64,000 nt of DNA from DAOUJI01 sp965237875 (lineage in GTDB: Bacteria > Chloroflexota > Dehalococcoidia > Lucifugimonadales > JAGWBF01): contig CBDEGP010000001.1 of the NCBI GenBank assembly GCA_965237875.1, positions 868,001 to 932,000 on the forward strand, in the 5' to 3' direction. Shown piece after piece: positions 26,403-35,148 of this stretch. The notes beneath the pieces were generated by a model that saw only the letters and a program-made list of their open reading frames with translations, was not told the DNA's origin and made no database searches. Numbering within the stretch: the stretch's first letter is position 1; each line of letters opens with the position of its first letter. The position numbers and the translations under genes were made by a program.

Positions 26403-27641
26403 TTGAACTGGCGACGTTCACTGGCCCTCAAGCTGATAACCGGCATTGACAGCAGACTGCAGGTCAACGGCGGCACTGCCGGGTCGTTGATCAGCGAGAG
26501 AGTCGATCGCAGATTTGACATGGCCATCGACTACATGACCTGGAAGAAGGCCGTGAACTTCCTCAAAATAGAGACCCAATTGAGGTTCGGCCTAAATAGG
26601 GTGTCTGGATACCCCTACGAATGGGAGTTGGACACCACCAACATCTGTCAACTCAAGTGTCCTCTGTGCCACACCGGTCTCGGTACGGTCAACCGCGACA
26701 AGGGTGTCATGCACTTCGATTTGTACAAGAAGACCATCGACGAGATAAAGGACTACTGTATCTGGCTCAGCCTCTACAGCTGGGGTGAGCCGTTCTTGAA
26801 CAAAGAGATAGACAAGTTCATCAGCTATGCCCACGAAGCCAACATAGGCACGGTGACCAGCTCCAACATGAACAAGCCCCTGACCTCGGAGATGGCCGAA
26901 CGTCTGGTGGAATCGGGTCTGGACTCCCTCATAGTCTCCCTAGACGGGACCACGCAGGAGGTCTATGAGGTCTACCGCGTCGGGGGCCGGCTGGACCGCG
27001 TGTTGAACAACATCAAGCTGATATCAGAGACCAAGGCCAGGATGGGCGCTAAGACCCCCCACGTGGAGTGGCAGTTCATTGTCATGAAGCAGAACGAGGC
27101 CCAGATCCCGGAGGCCAGAAGGATGGCCGCCGAGTTGGGCGTGGACCAGATAGTGTTCAAGAAGGTGGACTTCCCTCATGGCGAGGATGACCCCGAGCTG
27201 GCCAGGAAATGGCTTCCGGTCAATAGTGAGGGGTTCACGAGAGACAACCCCTTCGATAAGCCGTACAAGGAGAACGGAGGGCGTTGCTGGAGACTGTGGC
27301 GCAGTGGAGTCGTCAACTGGGACGGCGGATACGCACCCTGTTGCTACCTCACTGACGCAGCCGACGATTTTGGCAGCGTAAAGACCAGCTCGATCAAGGA
27401 GATATGGAACAACCAGGACTACGTGACGGCCAGGGGGTTGTTTCAGGAAAAGGGCCAGCCTCAGAAGTACGTCGGGTGCATAGATTGCAACGTCTATCAG
27501 GGGAGTAAGGCCGCCCAGAAACGGGGAACAATCCTGCTGAACAGGCCCAACGGACACAAGTCCGCCGCAGAGGTCCAAATGGTGGACGCCCGTGCGATAG
27601 CCGGAGCCAAAGTAAAGACAGGCGCTGATGAAAGAGCGTAG
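26403..27641 (+). CDS. Radical SAM/SPASM-domain protein
   Basis: A 412-residue protein. The radical SAM cluster motif C-Q-L-K-C-P-L-C lies near residue 79 in an E-L-D-T-T-N-I-C context, followed by a TIM-barrel core (Y-S-W-G-E-P-F-L-N; V-S-L-D-G-T-T). A C-terminal SPASM region has C-W-R-L-W, G-Y-A-P-C-C and G-C-I-D-C, likely for extra Fe-S clusters. The start may be the TTG at 26403, or an internal start before residue 40, since the conserved part begins near 65. It overlaps the PAP2 gene by 14 bases. The substrate is unknown. Confidence 0.85.
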   Translation: MNWRRSLALKLITGIDSRLQVNGGTAGSLISERVDRRFDMAIDYMTWKKAVNFLKIETQLRFGLNRVSGYPYEWELDTTNICQLKCPLCHTGLGTVNRDKGVMHFDLYKKTIDEIKDYCIWLSLYSWGEPFLNKEIDKFISYAHEANIGTVTSSNMNKPLTSEMAERLVESGLDSLIVSLDGTTQEVYEVYRVGGRLDRVLNNIKLISETKARMGAKTPHVEWQFIVMKQNEAQIPEARRMAAELGVDQIVFKKVDFPHGEDDPELARKWLPVNSEGFTRDNPFDKPYKENGGRCWRLWRSGVVNWDGGYAPCCYLTDAADDFGSVKTSSIKEIWNNQDYVTARGLFQEKGQPQKYVGCIDCNVYQGSKAAQKRGTILLNRPNGHKSAAEVQMVDARAIAGAKVKTGADERA

Positions 27642-28617
27642 TCCATTGATGGAACGGCTCAACGCCCAGACGGGGACTTTCCGGCTGATGCGGGAGATCG
27701 GCCTGGTGTTAGGGGCCTATTTCGTCTACATGTTCATCCGGAAATTTCTGGTCCCCAACATCGAGGCCATATCATTCGAGAACGCCGTAAAAGTCGTGGA
27801 CTTCGAGATGGCGGTGGGCATTTTCAAAGAGGGCGCCTGGCAGTCTTGGATTCTGCACAACGCAAAGGGTGTCGCCGTCTTCATGAACTGGGCGTACGTG
27901 CTCACCTTCGGCCCCATCATAGGGGCTTCCGCCATCCTCTTGTATGTGTTCGACCGAAAGAAGTACCTCTACTATCGGAATGTGGTGCTGATAAGCTTCA
28001 TCCTGGCTCTTCTCGGTTTTGCACTGTACCCCCTGGCGCCTCCGCGGTTCATACCGGAGTATGGAATCATAGACTCGATTCGGAACCTCGGGCCGGCCTG
28101 GTGGATAGGACATTCCTGGTACGGCAGCAGGGACACGGCGGTGTACTTCAACGTATTCGCAGCCATGCCCAGCCTGCATTTCGGTTGGACCGTAATGTTC
28201 GGCATCATATTCCTGGGCACCAGGTCCAAGCTTTTGAAAGTCTTCGGCGTCTTATACCCGACGCTGACCTTCTTTGCCATCATCCTGACGGGCAACCATT
28301 ACATGGTGGACGCTTTGGGCGGCGCCGCCGTGGCCATTCTCTCCCTCTCCATTCACTGGGCGTTGATGAGGATAAGGGCCCAATATCAAAACGTCTCGAT
28401 CCCTCTCAGCCATTATCCCCAAAGGGTGCATGCTGCAATGCGGGTGTACTCTCAAAGGATGAAAACCAATACCCGGAGGACGAGCGTCTCGGTGGAAACG
28501 CAAGGCGCCGAGATGAAGTCGAGGGCCCACCTGGCCTGGAACCGGTCGAAGCTCAAGACCAAGGTTGACGGTTTCCTGGGAAGACGTTACAAGGCGGCGG
28601 GAAACTACCGGGGCTAG
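27628..28617 (+). CDS. PAP2-superfamily membrane protein (AUR1/inositolphosphotransferase-like)
   Basis: A 329-residue protein with about six transmembrane helices. The PAP2 catalytic pattern is visible as Y-P-L-A-P-P-R-F near residue 130, M-P-S-L-H-F-G-W near 178 and G-N-H-Y-M-V-D-A-L-G-G near 222, which give the two catalytic histidines and the aspartate. Relatives are lipid phosphatases or phosphoinositol transferases. The C-terminal 70 residues are polar and basic. It is coupled to the radical SAM gene, suggesting a shared lipid- or glycolipid-modifying role. Its end overlaps the opposite CoA transferase gene by four bases. Confidence 0.8.
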   Translation: MKERSPLMERLNAQTGTFRLMREIGLVLGAYFVYMFIRKFLVPNIEAISFENAVKVVDFEMAVGIFKEGAWQSWILHNAKGVAVFMNWAYVLTFGPIIGASAILLYVFDRKKYLYYRNVVLISFILALLGFALYPLAPPRFIPEYGIIDSIRNLGPAWWIGHSWYGSRDTAVYFNVFAAMPSLHFGWTVMFGIIFLGTRSKLLKVFGVLYPTLTFFAIILTGNHYMVDALGGAAVAILSLSIHWALMRIRAQYQNVSIPLSHYPQRVHAAMRVYSQRMKTNTRRTSVSVETQGAEMKSRAHLAWNRSKLKTKVDGFLGRRYKAAGNYRG

Positions 28618-29825
28618 CCTTCTTGCTGGGACTTATGGAGTGGAATCACTCCCTTTGCTCTCAATTCCGCCACTTCGACCCCGCTGTACCCCAACTCCCC
28701 CAGGACCTCTTCGGTGTGCTCTCCCAGAAGCGGCGCGCGTCTCTTTATGGCTCCGGGAGTCTCCGATAGACGGATCGGCACGTTGAACATCTCCACCCGG
28801 CCCACGTCGGGATGGTGTACGGCGGCAAACATCTCGTTTTCAGTCATCTGGGGATGATCGAAGACTTCGGTCCTGTCCAGGATAGGCATGGAGGGCACGT
28901 CGTAAGCCCGGAACACGTCCAGCCATTGCTCCCTGGTGCGAGTGGACATGATGCCTTCAATCAGGGAATAAAGCTCTTCGCTTTGTTGAGCTCGGGACTC
29001 GTTGTTCTGGTAGCGAGGGTCATCCATCAGATGCTCCAACTCGAGGGCCCTGCATAGCTGGTGGAACTGTCCCGTGTTCAACACCACCAGGATGACGTAT
29101 CGACCGTCCCTGCACCGGTAAGGAGAGTACAGGGCTTGTTTTGAGAAGTCGGTCTCCTCATCATTGGGAGATTCGTTTTCGACGCGGACCATGTCCACCG
29201 ATTGCATGGCGAGGGCCATGTGGAGCAACGACGATTCCACCTTCTGACCTCTTCCCGTCTTTTGCCTGGCCAGGAGGGCCAGTGTGACGCCGTAGGCCAT
29301 GCACATGGGAAGAGAGCAGTCGGCGGCCCAGATTCCACTGGAAATGGGGGTCCCGTCGGGCGCACGGCGTTTGGTTAGGAGGCCGGACAGGGCCTGGAAT
29401 AGAAGGTCGTAACCCCGAAACTGAGCATAGGGACCTTTCTTGCCATAGGCCGCCAGCTCAGCGTAGACCAGACCGGGATTCAGCCGTCTCAACGTGTCAT
29501 AGTCGTATCCCAACTTGGCTTCAACGCCTGGACGGAAATTGTGGATGAACACGTCGCTGGACTTCACCATTAGGTGCACCACTTGACGACCCTCGTCAGA
29601 GGCGATGTCCAGGGCCATGCCTCTCTTGTTCCGGTTGACGACCAGGAAAGCCCGGCTCTCGCCGTTAGTCATAGGAGGTTGGGTGAGGACGGTTCTGGCG
29701 TCGTCGCCCCAGAGGGGCTCGATCTTTACGACGTCGGCGCCCTGGTCCGCCAGGTACATTCCGACTCCGGGTCCGGCCCAGACCTGGCATATTTCCACCA
29801 CCTTGATGCCGTCCAGGGCCTGCAT
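28614..29825 (-). CDS. CaiB/BaiF-type (class III) CoA transferase
   Basis: A 403-residue protein with the family N terminus (L-D-G-I-K-V-V-E-I, then A-G-P-G), A-D-V-V-K-I-E-P-L-W-G-D-D near residue 31, and R-N-K-R-G-M-A-L-D near 69. The D-V-F-I-H-N-F-R-P-G stretch is present. Class III enzymes move CoA between carboxylic acids; substrates such as formate, oxalate or carnitine cannot be separated here. It is divergent from mtaB and has no metabolic neighbour. Confidence 0.9.
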   Translation of the reverse strand: MQALDGIKVVEICQVWAGPGVGMYLADQGADVVKIEPLWGDDARTVLTQPPMTNGESRAFLVVNRNKRGMALDIASDEGRQVVHLMVKSSDVFIHNFRPGVEAKLGYDYDTLRRLNPGLVYAELAAYGKKGPYAQFRGYDLLFQALSGLLTKRRAPDGTPISSGIWAADCSLPMCMAYGVTLALLARQKTGRGQKVESSLLHMALAMQSVDMVRVENESPNDEETDFSKQALYSPYRCRDGRYVILVVLNTGQFHQLCRALELEHLMDDPRYQNNESRAQQSEELYSLIEGIMSTRTREQWLDVFRAYDVPSMPILDRTEVFDHPQMTENEMFAAVHHPDVGRVEMFNVPIRLSETPGAIKRRAPLLGEHTEEVLGELGYSGVEVAELRAKGVIPLHKSQQEG

Positions 29826-29851
29826 GCGTCGCTCCTTGATAAGGGACTAGG

Positions 29852-29880
29852 TTGGACTGTATATTCGTCCGCATTAGAAT
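29852..29880 (+). promoter_or_regulatory. Promoter of mtaB, predicted leaderless transcript
   Basis: TTGGAC (29852-29857), a 17-base spacer, TAGAAT (29875-29880). The usual start point seven bases after the -10 box is the A of the mtaB ATG (29887), so the mRNA should have no leader. Confidence 0.6.
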
Positions 29881-29886
29881 GATAGC

Positions 29887-31239
29887 ATGGCCCGGAACCG
29901 CATTAGCGAAACTCTAAGAAAGGGTGTGATTTCGAGGGAAATGAAGGTCCCATCAGACGGCAAACCGGGGACGGTCTTCATAGAGACCCAAGGCTGCAAA
30001 CTAAACCAGGCGGACAGCGACGTTCTGGCCAGAAGGTTTTTAGAAGCCGGGTACGAGATGGCGAGCAGCAGGGATGAGGCCGACATAAGGGTCATCAACA
30101 GCTGCACCGTCACCCACACGGCGGACAAGAAAGCGCGCCAGGCCACGCGCGCCGCCCTGCGCTCGAACGGCGCATCGTTGGTGGCGCTGACGGGCTGCTA
30201 TGCGGAGAGGGCCCCGGAGGATGCGGCGAAGCTTGGAGACAACGTTCTGGTTGTGTCCAACAGGGACAAGGACACGCTTGTCCAGCGCGTCATTGATGCA
30301 GGCGCAGGGTTCAAAGCGCCGAAGAGTCCTCCCGTCGCCGCGTTCCGGCCTCACCAACGGCCCCGGGCCATGGTGAAGATACAGGAGGGGTGCGACCAAG
30401 TATGTGCCTACTGTATCGTGCCGAAGGTCAGGGGGAGGGAAAGAAGCATCCTTCCGCACATGCTTCTGGAGCAGGTAAGGCGTGTGGTGGACGAAGGGCG
30501 GAGGGAAGCCGTTCTGACAGGCACCCAGTTGGGCTCATACGGGTTCGACCTGGACCCCGGAACCGACTTGGCCGCCCTGGTTAAAATGCTGCTGGACCAT
30601 TCGGGAGTGGAGCGGCTTCGGGTGTCGTCTCTCCAGCCTCAGGAGATAACGCCGGCCTTGCTTAGCCTGTGGAAAGACCCCAGGCTCTGCCCCCACTTCC
30701 ACTTGCCCCTCCAGAGCGGCTCAGACGCAGTGTTGAAGCGGATGAGGCGCCGTTACACGTCGGGTCAGTATATTGAAGGCGTCCGCATGGTCAGGGACAA
30801 CGTGGACAATGTGTCCATAACCGCCGACGTCATCGTGGGTTTCCCCGGAGAAGACGAGACCGACTTCTCTGAAACCCTAGACCTGGCGGAAAAAATGGAG
30901 TTGGCCTCCATTCATGCGTTCCCCTACTCCACCAGACCGGGGACTGGCGCCGCATACCTGAAGCCAAAGGTGGATGAGGGCGTGAAGAGGGAGCGGATGG
31001 CCAGGATGCTGGAGCTTTCCAGGAGGCTCGAACGGGCTTTCAAAGAAAAGGCGTTGGGCTCCGTTAGGCCCGTTCTCTGGGAGCAAGTTACAACGAGCGC
31101 CGCCGGTCCGGTCTTGACCGGACTGACCGACAACTATTTGAGGGTACACGCCAAGGCCGATGGGGACATGGTGGGCCGTATAACCGGCGCTCGTCTGGAG
31201 TCGTTGGAGGACGACCGGATTTCGGCGGTCCCGGTTTAA
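29887..31239 (+). CDS. mtaB: tRNA threonylcarbamoyladenosine C2-methylthiotransferase
   Basis: A 450-residue methylthiotransferase. The N-terminal UPF0004 domain has its three cysteines in T-Q-G-C-K-L-N-Q, N-S-C-T-V-T and T-G-C-Y-A-E. The radical SAM motif C-D-Q-V-C-A-Y-C-I-V-P lies near residue 170, G-F-P-G-E-D-E-T-D-F later, and a C-terminal TRAM-like domain at about 390-450. The K-L-N-Q motif separates MtaB from MiaB and RimO. It converts t6A37 to ms2t6A37 in tRNA. No Shine-Dalgarno site is seen, which fits the leaderless promoter. Confidence 0.9.
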   Translation: MARNRISETLRKGVISREMKVPSDGKPGTVFIETQGCKLNQADSDVLARRFLEAGYEMASSRDEADIRVINSCTVTHTADKKARQATRAALRSNGASLVALTGCYAERAPEDAAKLGDNVLVVSNRDKDTLVQRVIDAGAGFKAPKSPPVAAFRPHQRPRAMVKIQEGCDQVCAYCIVPKVRGRERSILPHMLLEQVRRVVDEGRREAVLTGTQLGSYGFDLDPGTDLAALVKMLLDHSGVERLRVSSLQPQEITPALLSLWKDPRLCPHFHLPLQSGSDAVLKRMRRRYTSGQYIEGVRMVRDNVDNVSITADVIVGFPGEDETDFSETLDLAEKMELASIHAFPYSTRPGTGAAYLKPKVDEGVKRERMARMLELSRRLERAFKEKALGSVRPVLWEQVTTSAAGPVLTGLTDNYLRVHAKADGDMVGRITGARLESLEDDRISAVPV

Positions 31240-31263
31240 GAACATATAAGAACGAAAGAATAA

Positions 31264-31303
31264 GATGCGGCGCGTCCTGGGTTGTGTCAGGAGGCGCCGC
31301 ATC
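31264..31303 (-). terminator. Long hairpin, intrinsic terminator of the MBL gene
   Basis: GATGCGGCGC pairs perfectly with GCGCCGCATC, with an inner TCCTG/CAGGA stem and an 8-base loop. Read on the minus strand it is followed by TTATTCTTTCGTTCTTATAT, so it fits termination of the MBL gene. It also lies just after mtaB and could act in both directions. Confidence 0.65.
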
Positions 31304-31347
31304 TGCATGGAAATGCGTCCGCTTAGTGGTAGTGGAAGTAGTGGCGG

Positions 31348-32247
31348 CTACAGGTTCACGGGTCGGAAGCAGGCATGGCTGCCGATTCGTTCCAGGTATC
31401 CGGCCTTCTGGTCATGGCCGTGGCTGAACACGACCAGCCATCCGTCCTTTTCCGCTTGGGCCAGCAACTCTCGTTTCTGTTCCAAGGTCCGTTCCGGGAA
31501 CTGGTCGAAGGCGGAAATGGCGCCCAGGTCCAGGTGATAGGGCGTCGGCACCAGGTCGCCCATGAAGGCTATGCGCTCTCCTCCGTGGTGAAGGAGGGCC
31601 ACCTGGTGACCCCTGGAGTGGCCGTCAGTCACCTTTACAGAGAGACCGGGGAAGATTTGCTCGTCGCCGTCGATAAGCTCAAGCTGCCCCCTCTCTTCTA
31701 TGGGATGGTAGTCTTCTATGCGGTGGATGTCGGAGCAGCGTTCGTTGGGGTTTGCAGCCTCTTCCCAGCACTCGCGTTGTATAATGTATTTGGCTCTGGT
31801 GAACGTGGGCACCAGGTTGCCGGAGCGGTCCTGCCTGGTGCATCCTCCACTGTGATCGAAGTGGAGATGGGTGAGTATAACTACGTCGATGTCCTTGGGG
31901 TAGACCTCCAGGGCCCTGAGCTCCTTCGTGAGCCTGGACGGGACCAGCCCGTAGGTCTCCTTCTCGTTGTCCAACTCCTTGGATCCCACGCCTGTGTCGA
32001 TGAGGACCCATTTGCCGCTTATCCTGATGAGTGGGCAGTTGAGGCCGAGGGTCATGCGGTTGCGCCGGTCAGTGGACACCTTGTTCTCCCAAGTAGTCTT
32101 GGGCACCCTTCCGAACATAGTGCCGCCGTCGAATTTGATAATTCCGTCGCTGATAAGCCGGACCGAAGTCGGTTCAGTCCGTACTGATGGGACTAAAGAC
32201 CTGAACGATGGTGTCACCGGGCGCGCGGGTGTTGTCATGGTTGTCAC
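31348..32247 (-). CDS. Metallo-beta-lactamase-fold hydrolase (lactonase-like)
   Basis: A 299-residue protein; GGAGG seven bases before the GTG at 32247 supports this start over the more upstream ATG. The metal-binding motif T-H-L-H-F-D-H-S-G-G lies near residue 122, a later H-S-R-G-H gives another ligand, and F-M-G-D-L the bridging aspartate. S-H-G-H-D-Q-K lies near the end. The layout matches the AHL-lactonase-like branch with an inserted loop. The substrate is unknown. A strong hairpin terminator follows. Confidence 0.85.
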   Translation of the reverse strand: MTTMTTPARPVTPSFRSLVPSVRTEPTSVRLISDGIIKFDGGTMFGRVPKTTWENKVSTDRRNRMTLGLNCPLIRISGKWVLIDTGVGSKELDNEKETYGLVPSRLTKELRALEVYPKDIDVVILTHLHFDHSGGCTRQDRSGNLVPTFTRAKYIIQRECWEEAANPNERCSDIHRIEDYHPIEERGQLELIDGDEQIFPGLSVKVTDGHSRGHQVALLHHGGERIAFMGDLVPTPYHLDLGAISAFDQFPERTLEQKRELLAQAEKDGWLVVFSHGHDQKAGYLERIGSHACFRPVNL

Positions 32248-32603
32248 TTCAGCGCCTCCAGGTAAATATTGGGGGAAAAGCAACGCCAGCTGTTGCTTTC
32301 GCGCGGATGCTTTCTTGTTCGATCAATTTTTAGACCAACCTCCTTTCCCGGCGCCCGGAAAGCCGGGTGAGAGGATTGACGGTTGGGAAGCGGCATGGTA
32401 GGGCCCCAGGGGAAAGGGAGCTCCCTGCGTCGGTTTGAAGATTCCGGCTTAGACGATTCTTATACTTTGTCAAAATCTCTGTTCGTGACGCCGTTCAGGT
32501 TGTATATACAAATGAAACCCGTCTCAGCCTGTAGACGGAGACTCATAAAATCGATTATAACAGCACATTCAGGAGTCCAAGTCAAGGGGGGACGGGGATC
32601 AAT
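32248..32603. other. Divergent intergenic region before otsB
   Basis: This gap holds no recognised gene. It contains a perfect 12-bp palindrome TTGTATATACAA at 32500-32511 and a GTCTC/GAGAC stem around 32521-32542. Either could be regulatory for the MBL or otsB gene, but neither is assigned. Confidence 0.4.
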
Positions 32604-32631
32604 TTGCAGTCAGATTTAAGATTAGTATAAA
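32604..32631 (+). promoter_or_regulatory. Promoter of otsB
   Basis: TTGCAG (32604-32609), 16 bases, TATAAA (32626-32631). The surrounding sequence is more AT-rich than the neighbours. Confidence 0.5.
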
Positions 32632-32709
32632 ATTCGAGCTAGACATGGGCTGACAATGCCGCCTGGCGCCCCTCGATTTTGGGTCGATAATGAGGAGCCG
32701 AATCTGTTG

Positions 32710-33513
32710 ATGCCAAAACATTTACTGTCTCACCTGAAGGAGTTGGAGCCGCTTCTGTCGGAAGAGAGGCTGGGCCTTTTTCTCGACATGGACGGCACTC
32801 TGTCGGAGATTGTCGAGCGCCCGGAGGACGCCAGAGTCAGCAAGGAAGCGGCTTCGTGTCTTGAAATCCTGGCCGGCAGACTTTCGTTGGTGGCCGTCGT
32901 TACGGGCAGGTCCTCTGCCGTGGCGGAATCGACGGTGGGCATCCCCGGCCTAGTCTACGCGGGGAACCACGGCTTGGAACGCAGGGAGAACGGACGGACC
33001 CGGCTGGCGCCGGAGGCGGAATCCCATCAGGAGCGGCTTGGCCGGCTATTCGAGGAACTGGCCCAACGTTTTTCCGGGAAGGGTTTCTTGATGGAGGACA
33101 AGGGAGGCTCCTTTGCCGTCCACTACCGTCACACTTGCGACCCTGAGGCGTCTCGAAAAGAGCTGCTGGAGGCTTTGGGTTCCCTGGCAGGGGACTCGGT
33201 CAAGCTGGTTATGGGGAAGATGGTCGTAAACGTGCTGCCTCCCGTGGACCTGTCGAAAGGGACGGCGCTGGCGGACCTGACCCGGGAGAGGCGGCTGACA
33301 GGCCTTATTTCCATGGGAGACGACGTCACCGACGTGGACGCCTTCAGGAGCGCACGAGAATTGTCCAGAGGCGGGGACGTGAAGGCGGTGTGCGTGGCTG
33401 TCGTGGGAGGAGGAGCTCCTGACGAGCTGGTGTGCCTTGCTGATTATACCTTGGAAGACGTGGGGGAAGTGGAGAAGTTCCTTAGATGGATGGCGCTGAA
33501 AACGGCTCCATGA
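32710..33513 (+). CDS. otsB: Trehalose-6-phosphate phosphatase
   Basis: A 267-residue HAD-superfamily phosphatase. The catalytic motif L-F-L-D-M-D-G-T-L-S-E-I lies near residue 24, V-V-T-G-R-S (motif II) near 62, the trehalose-phosphatase cap with N-H-G-L-E, and motif IV G-D-D-V-T-D-V-D-A-F near 200. It removes phosphate from trehalose-6-phosphate. I chose ATG 32710, near GAGGAG; the ATG at 32656 would add 18 residues. Its last 32 bases overlap the end of the convergent synthase gene. Confidence 0.9.
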   Translation: MPKHLLSHLKELEPLLSEERLGLFLDMDGTLSEIVERPEDARVSKEAASCLEILAGRLSLVAVVTGRSSAVAESTVGIPGLVYAGNHGLERRENGRTRLAPEAESHQERLGRLFEELAQRFSGKGFLMEDKGGSFAVHYRHTCDPEASRKELLEALGSLAGDSVKLVMGKMVVNVLPPVDLSKGTALADLTRERRLTGLISMGDDVTDVDAFRSARELSRGGDVKAVCVAVVGGGAPDELVCLADYTLEDVGEVEKFLRWMALKTAP

Positions 33514-35023
33514 CCGTGCGGATATCGTCCAACTGGCTGTATATCCAGTGAATGATGTCTTCTTCGGAAATGATCTGAATCAGAGTGTTCGCGCGCTGCT
33601 GGCGTTCTTCGGCGGTCATGGTAATGGCCTGGTGCATGGCCTGCATGGTGCCTTCGATGTCTGAAGGCGCCACCGCCAGCGCTCCCGGCGCCAGCTGCTT
33701 GAATGCTCCGGTGGTCTCTGAGAGTACAAGGACCCCCGCGTGCTGGTTGACCACCGGGCCCTCTTTGGCGACCAGGTTCATGCCGTCGATAACCGAGTTG
33801 ACAAGCATGACGTCGTAGAGTTTCATGCCGGCGATGGCCTGGATGTAGTTGTTTTCTATGAACGTCACTATGGGCGTCCAGTCTTCTGAACCGTGGGTGG
33901 CGTTGATTTCCTTGACCACTTCCTCGATGTCGTTCATGTAGCGCTGGTACTGTCGGATATGAGTCCGGGAAGGCACAAGGAAAGCCATGAAGGTCACCTT
34001 CCCCTTGAGCTCGGGGCGCTTGGACAGCAGCAGGCCGAAAGCCTTGAACCCCCGGACAACGTTTTTGCTGGGCTCCGCCCTGTCCACCCTGACGATGGTG
34101 GTCTCGTTGCGCATCGGTTCCAGCTTGCGCTCATATTCCAAAGCCCTGGGTGAGTTGGCGATGCGTCGTATCTCATCGACGTTTATGGATATGGGATAGG
34201 CCCGCACTTTAATGCGGCGGCCTCCGTACCAAAGGGAGCGATTGGCGTAGTCTATCTCCGCCTCGGGCAGGAACTCTTCGCACGTGTCCAGGAAGTTGCG
34301 CACGTCGTGGGTGGTCTGAAAACCGACGATGTCCGACGCGCACAGTCCCGTGCAGATGCCTCTGATGATGTATGACGGCAGAAGCTGCCAGTACCGGGCC
34401 GACGGCCACGGAATATGGGTGAAGTGGTGGATGATCGCGTCGGGCCGGGCTTGGCGCACGTACTCCGGAGTCAGGTATAGATGGTAGTCGTGGACCATCA
34501 CCACGGGCGGGTCCTGGCTTGTTTGTGTTTCTGCAACGATCTCTTGAGCGAAAGCCCGGTTCACCTCCACGTAACCGTTGTGCCACGCATCATGCACGTT
34601 TGAGTCTAGGTTGGGGTTATACGGAGAGTTCCACATATAGTGCTGGAGGAACCAGACCAGGGGGTTGCAGAAGATGTTGTAATACTTGTGGTAGACCCGC
34701 CTGGGAGTGACGACAAAGCGCAGGTAGATGCGGTGGGCCGGTATGGGTGACCTGACGGGGCCGCCTCCGCCGCTTTCGGAGACCTTCCGGTCGCCCTCGC
34801 CCGTGGCGCTTGCCACCCACGTAAACTCCACCATTTGAGCGAGGGAGTTGAGAGCGGTGACGACGCCTCCGCTGCCCCTTCGGGCCTCGGTGCGCCCGTC
34901 CTGGGTGAGGTGGTGTTCAACGGGCCCGCGGTTGCTGGCTAGAATCAGCTTGCGGTTCGCCAGAACCTTATCACATAGATCCCTTAGCTGGTCTATACGC
35001 GGCTGCTCCGGATCTAATGGCAT
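33482..35023 (-). CDS. otsA: Trehalose-6-phosphate synthase (GT20)
   Basis: A 513-residue GT20 glycosyltransferase; GGAAGG close before the ATG at 35023 supports this start. N-R-G-P-V-E lies near the N terminus, V-H-D-Y-H-L-Y-L near 180, the donor-binding R-V-D-R-A-E-P-S-K-N near 320, and E-N-N-Y-I-Q-A with D-G-M-N-L-V-A-K-E later. It joins UDP-glucose and glucose-6-phosphate. An N-terminal insertion around 55-80 is rich in glycine. The gene runs toward otsB and overlaps it, so the pathway partners are convergent rather than one operon. Confidence 0.88.
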   Translation of the reverse strand: MPLDPEQPRIDQLRDLCDKVLANRKLILASNRGPVEHHLTQDGRTEARRGSGGVVTALNSLAQMVEFTWVASATGEGDRKVSESGGGGPVRSPIPAHRIYLRFVVTPRRVYHKYYNIFCNPLVWFLQHYMWNSPYNPNLDSNVHDAWHNGYVEVNRAFAQEIVAETQTSQDPPVVMVHDYHLYLTPEYVRQARPDAIIHHFTHIPWPSARYWQLLPSYIIRGICTGLCASDIVGFQTTHDVRNFLDTCEEFLPEAEIDYANRSLWYGGRRIKVRAYPISINVDEIRRIANSPRALEYERKLEPMRNETTIVRVDRAEPSKNVVRGFKAFGLLLSKRPELKGKVTFMAFLVPSRTHIRQYQRYMNDIEEVVKEINATHGSEDWTPIVTFIENNYIQAIAGMKLYDVMLVNSVIDGMNLVAKEGPVVNQHAGVLVLSETTGAFKQLAPGALAVAPSDIEGTMQAMHQAITMTAEERQQRANTLIQIISEEDIIHWIYSQLDDIRTVMEPFSAPSI

Positions 35024-35148
35024 GACCCTTCCAATCCATACCGCCGGCACGCAAGGCGGAGGCGAGGGAAAATCGAACGTGGAGAATGGCCTCGACATTA
35101 GCATGTCGGGTATGCGCTGTCAAGAAATGAGCGTGGACAAGCGGGCGG

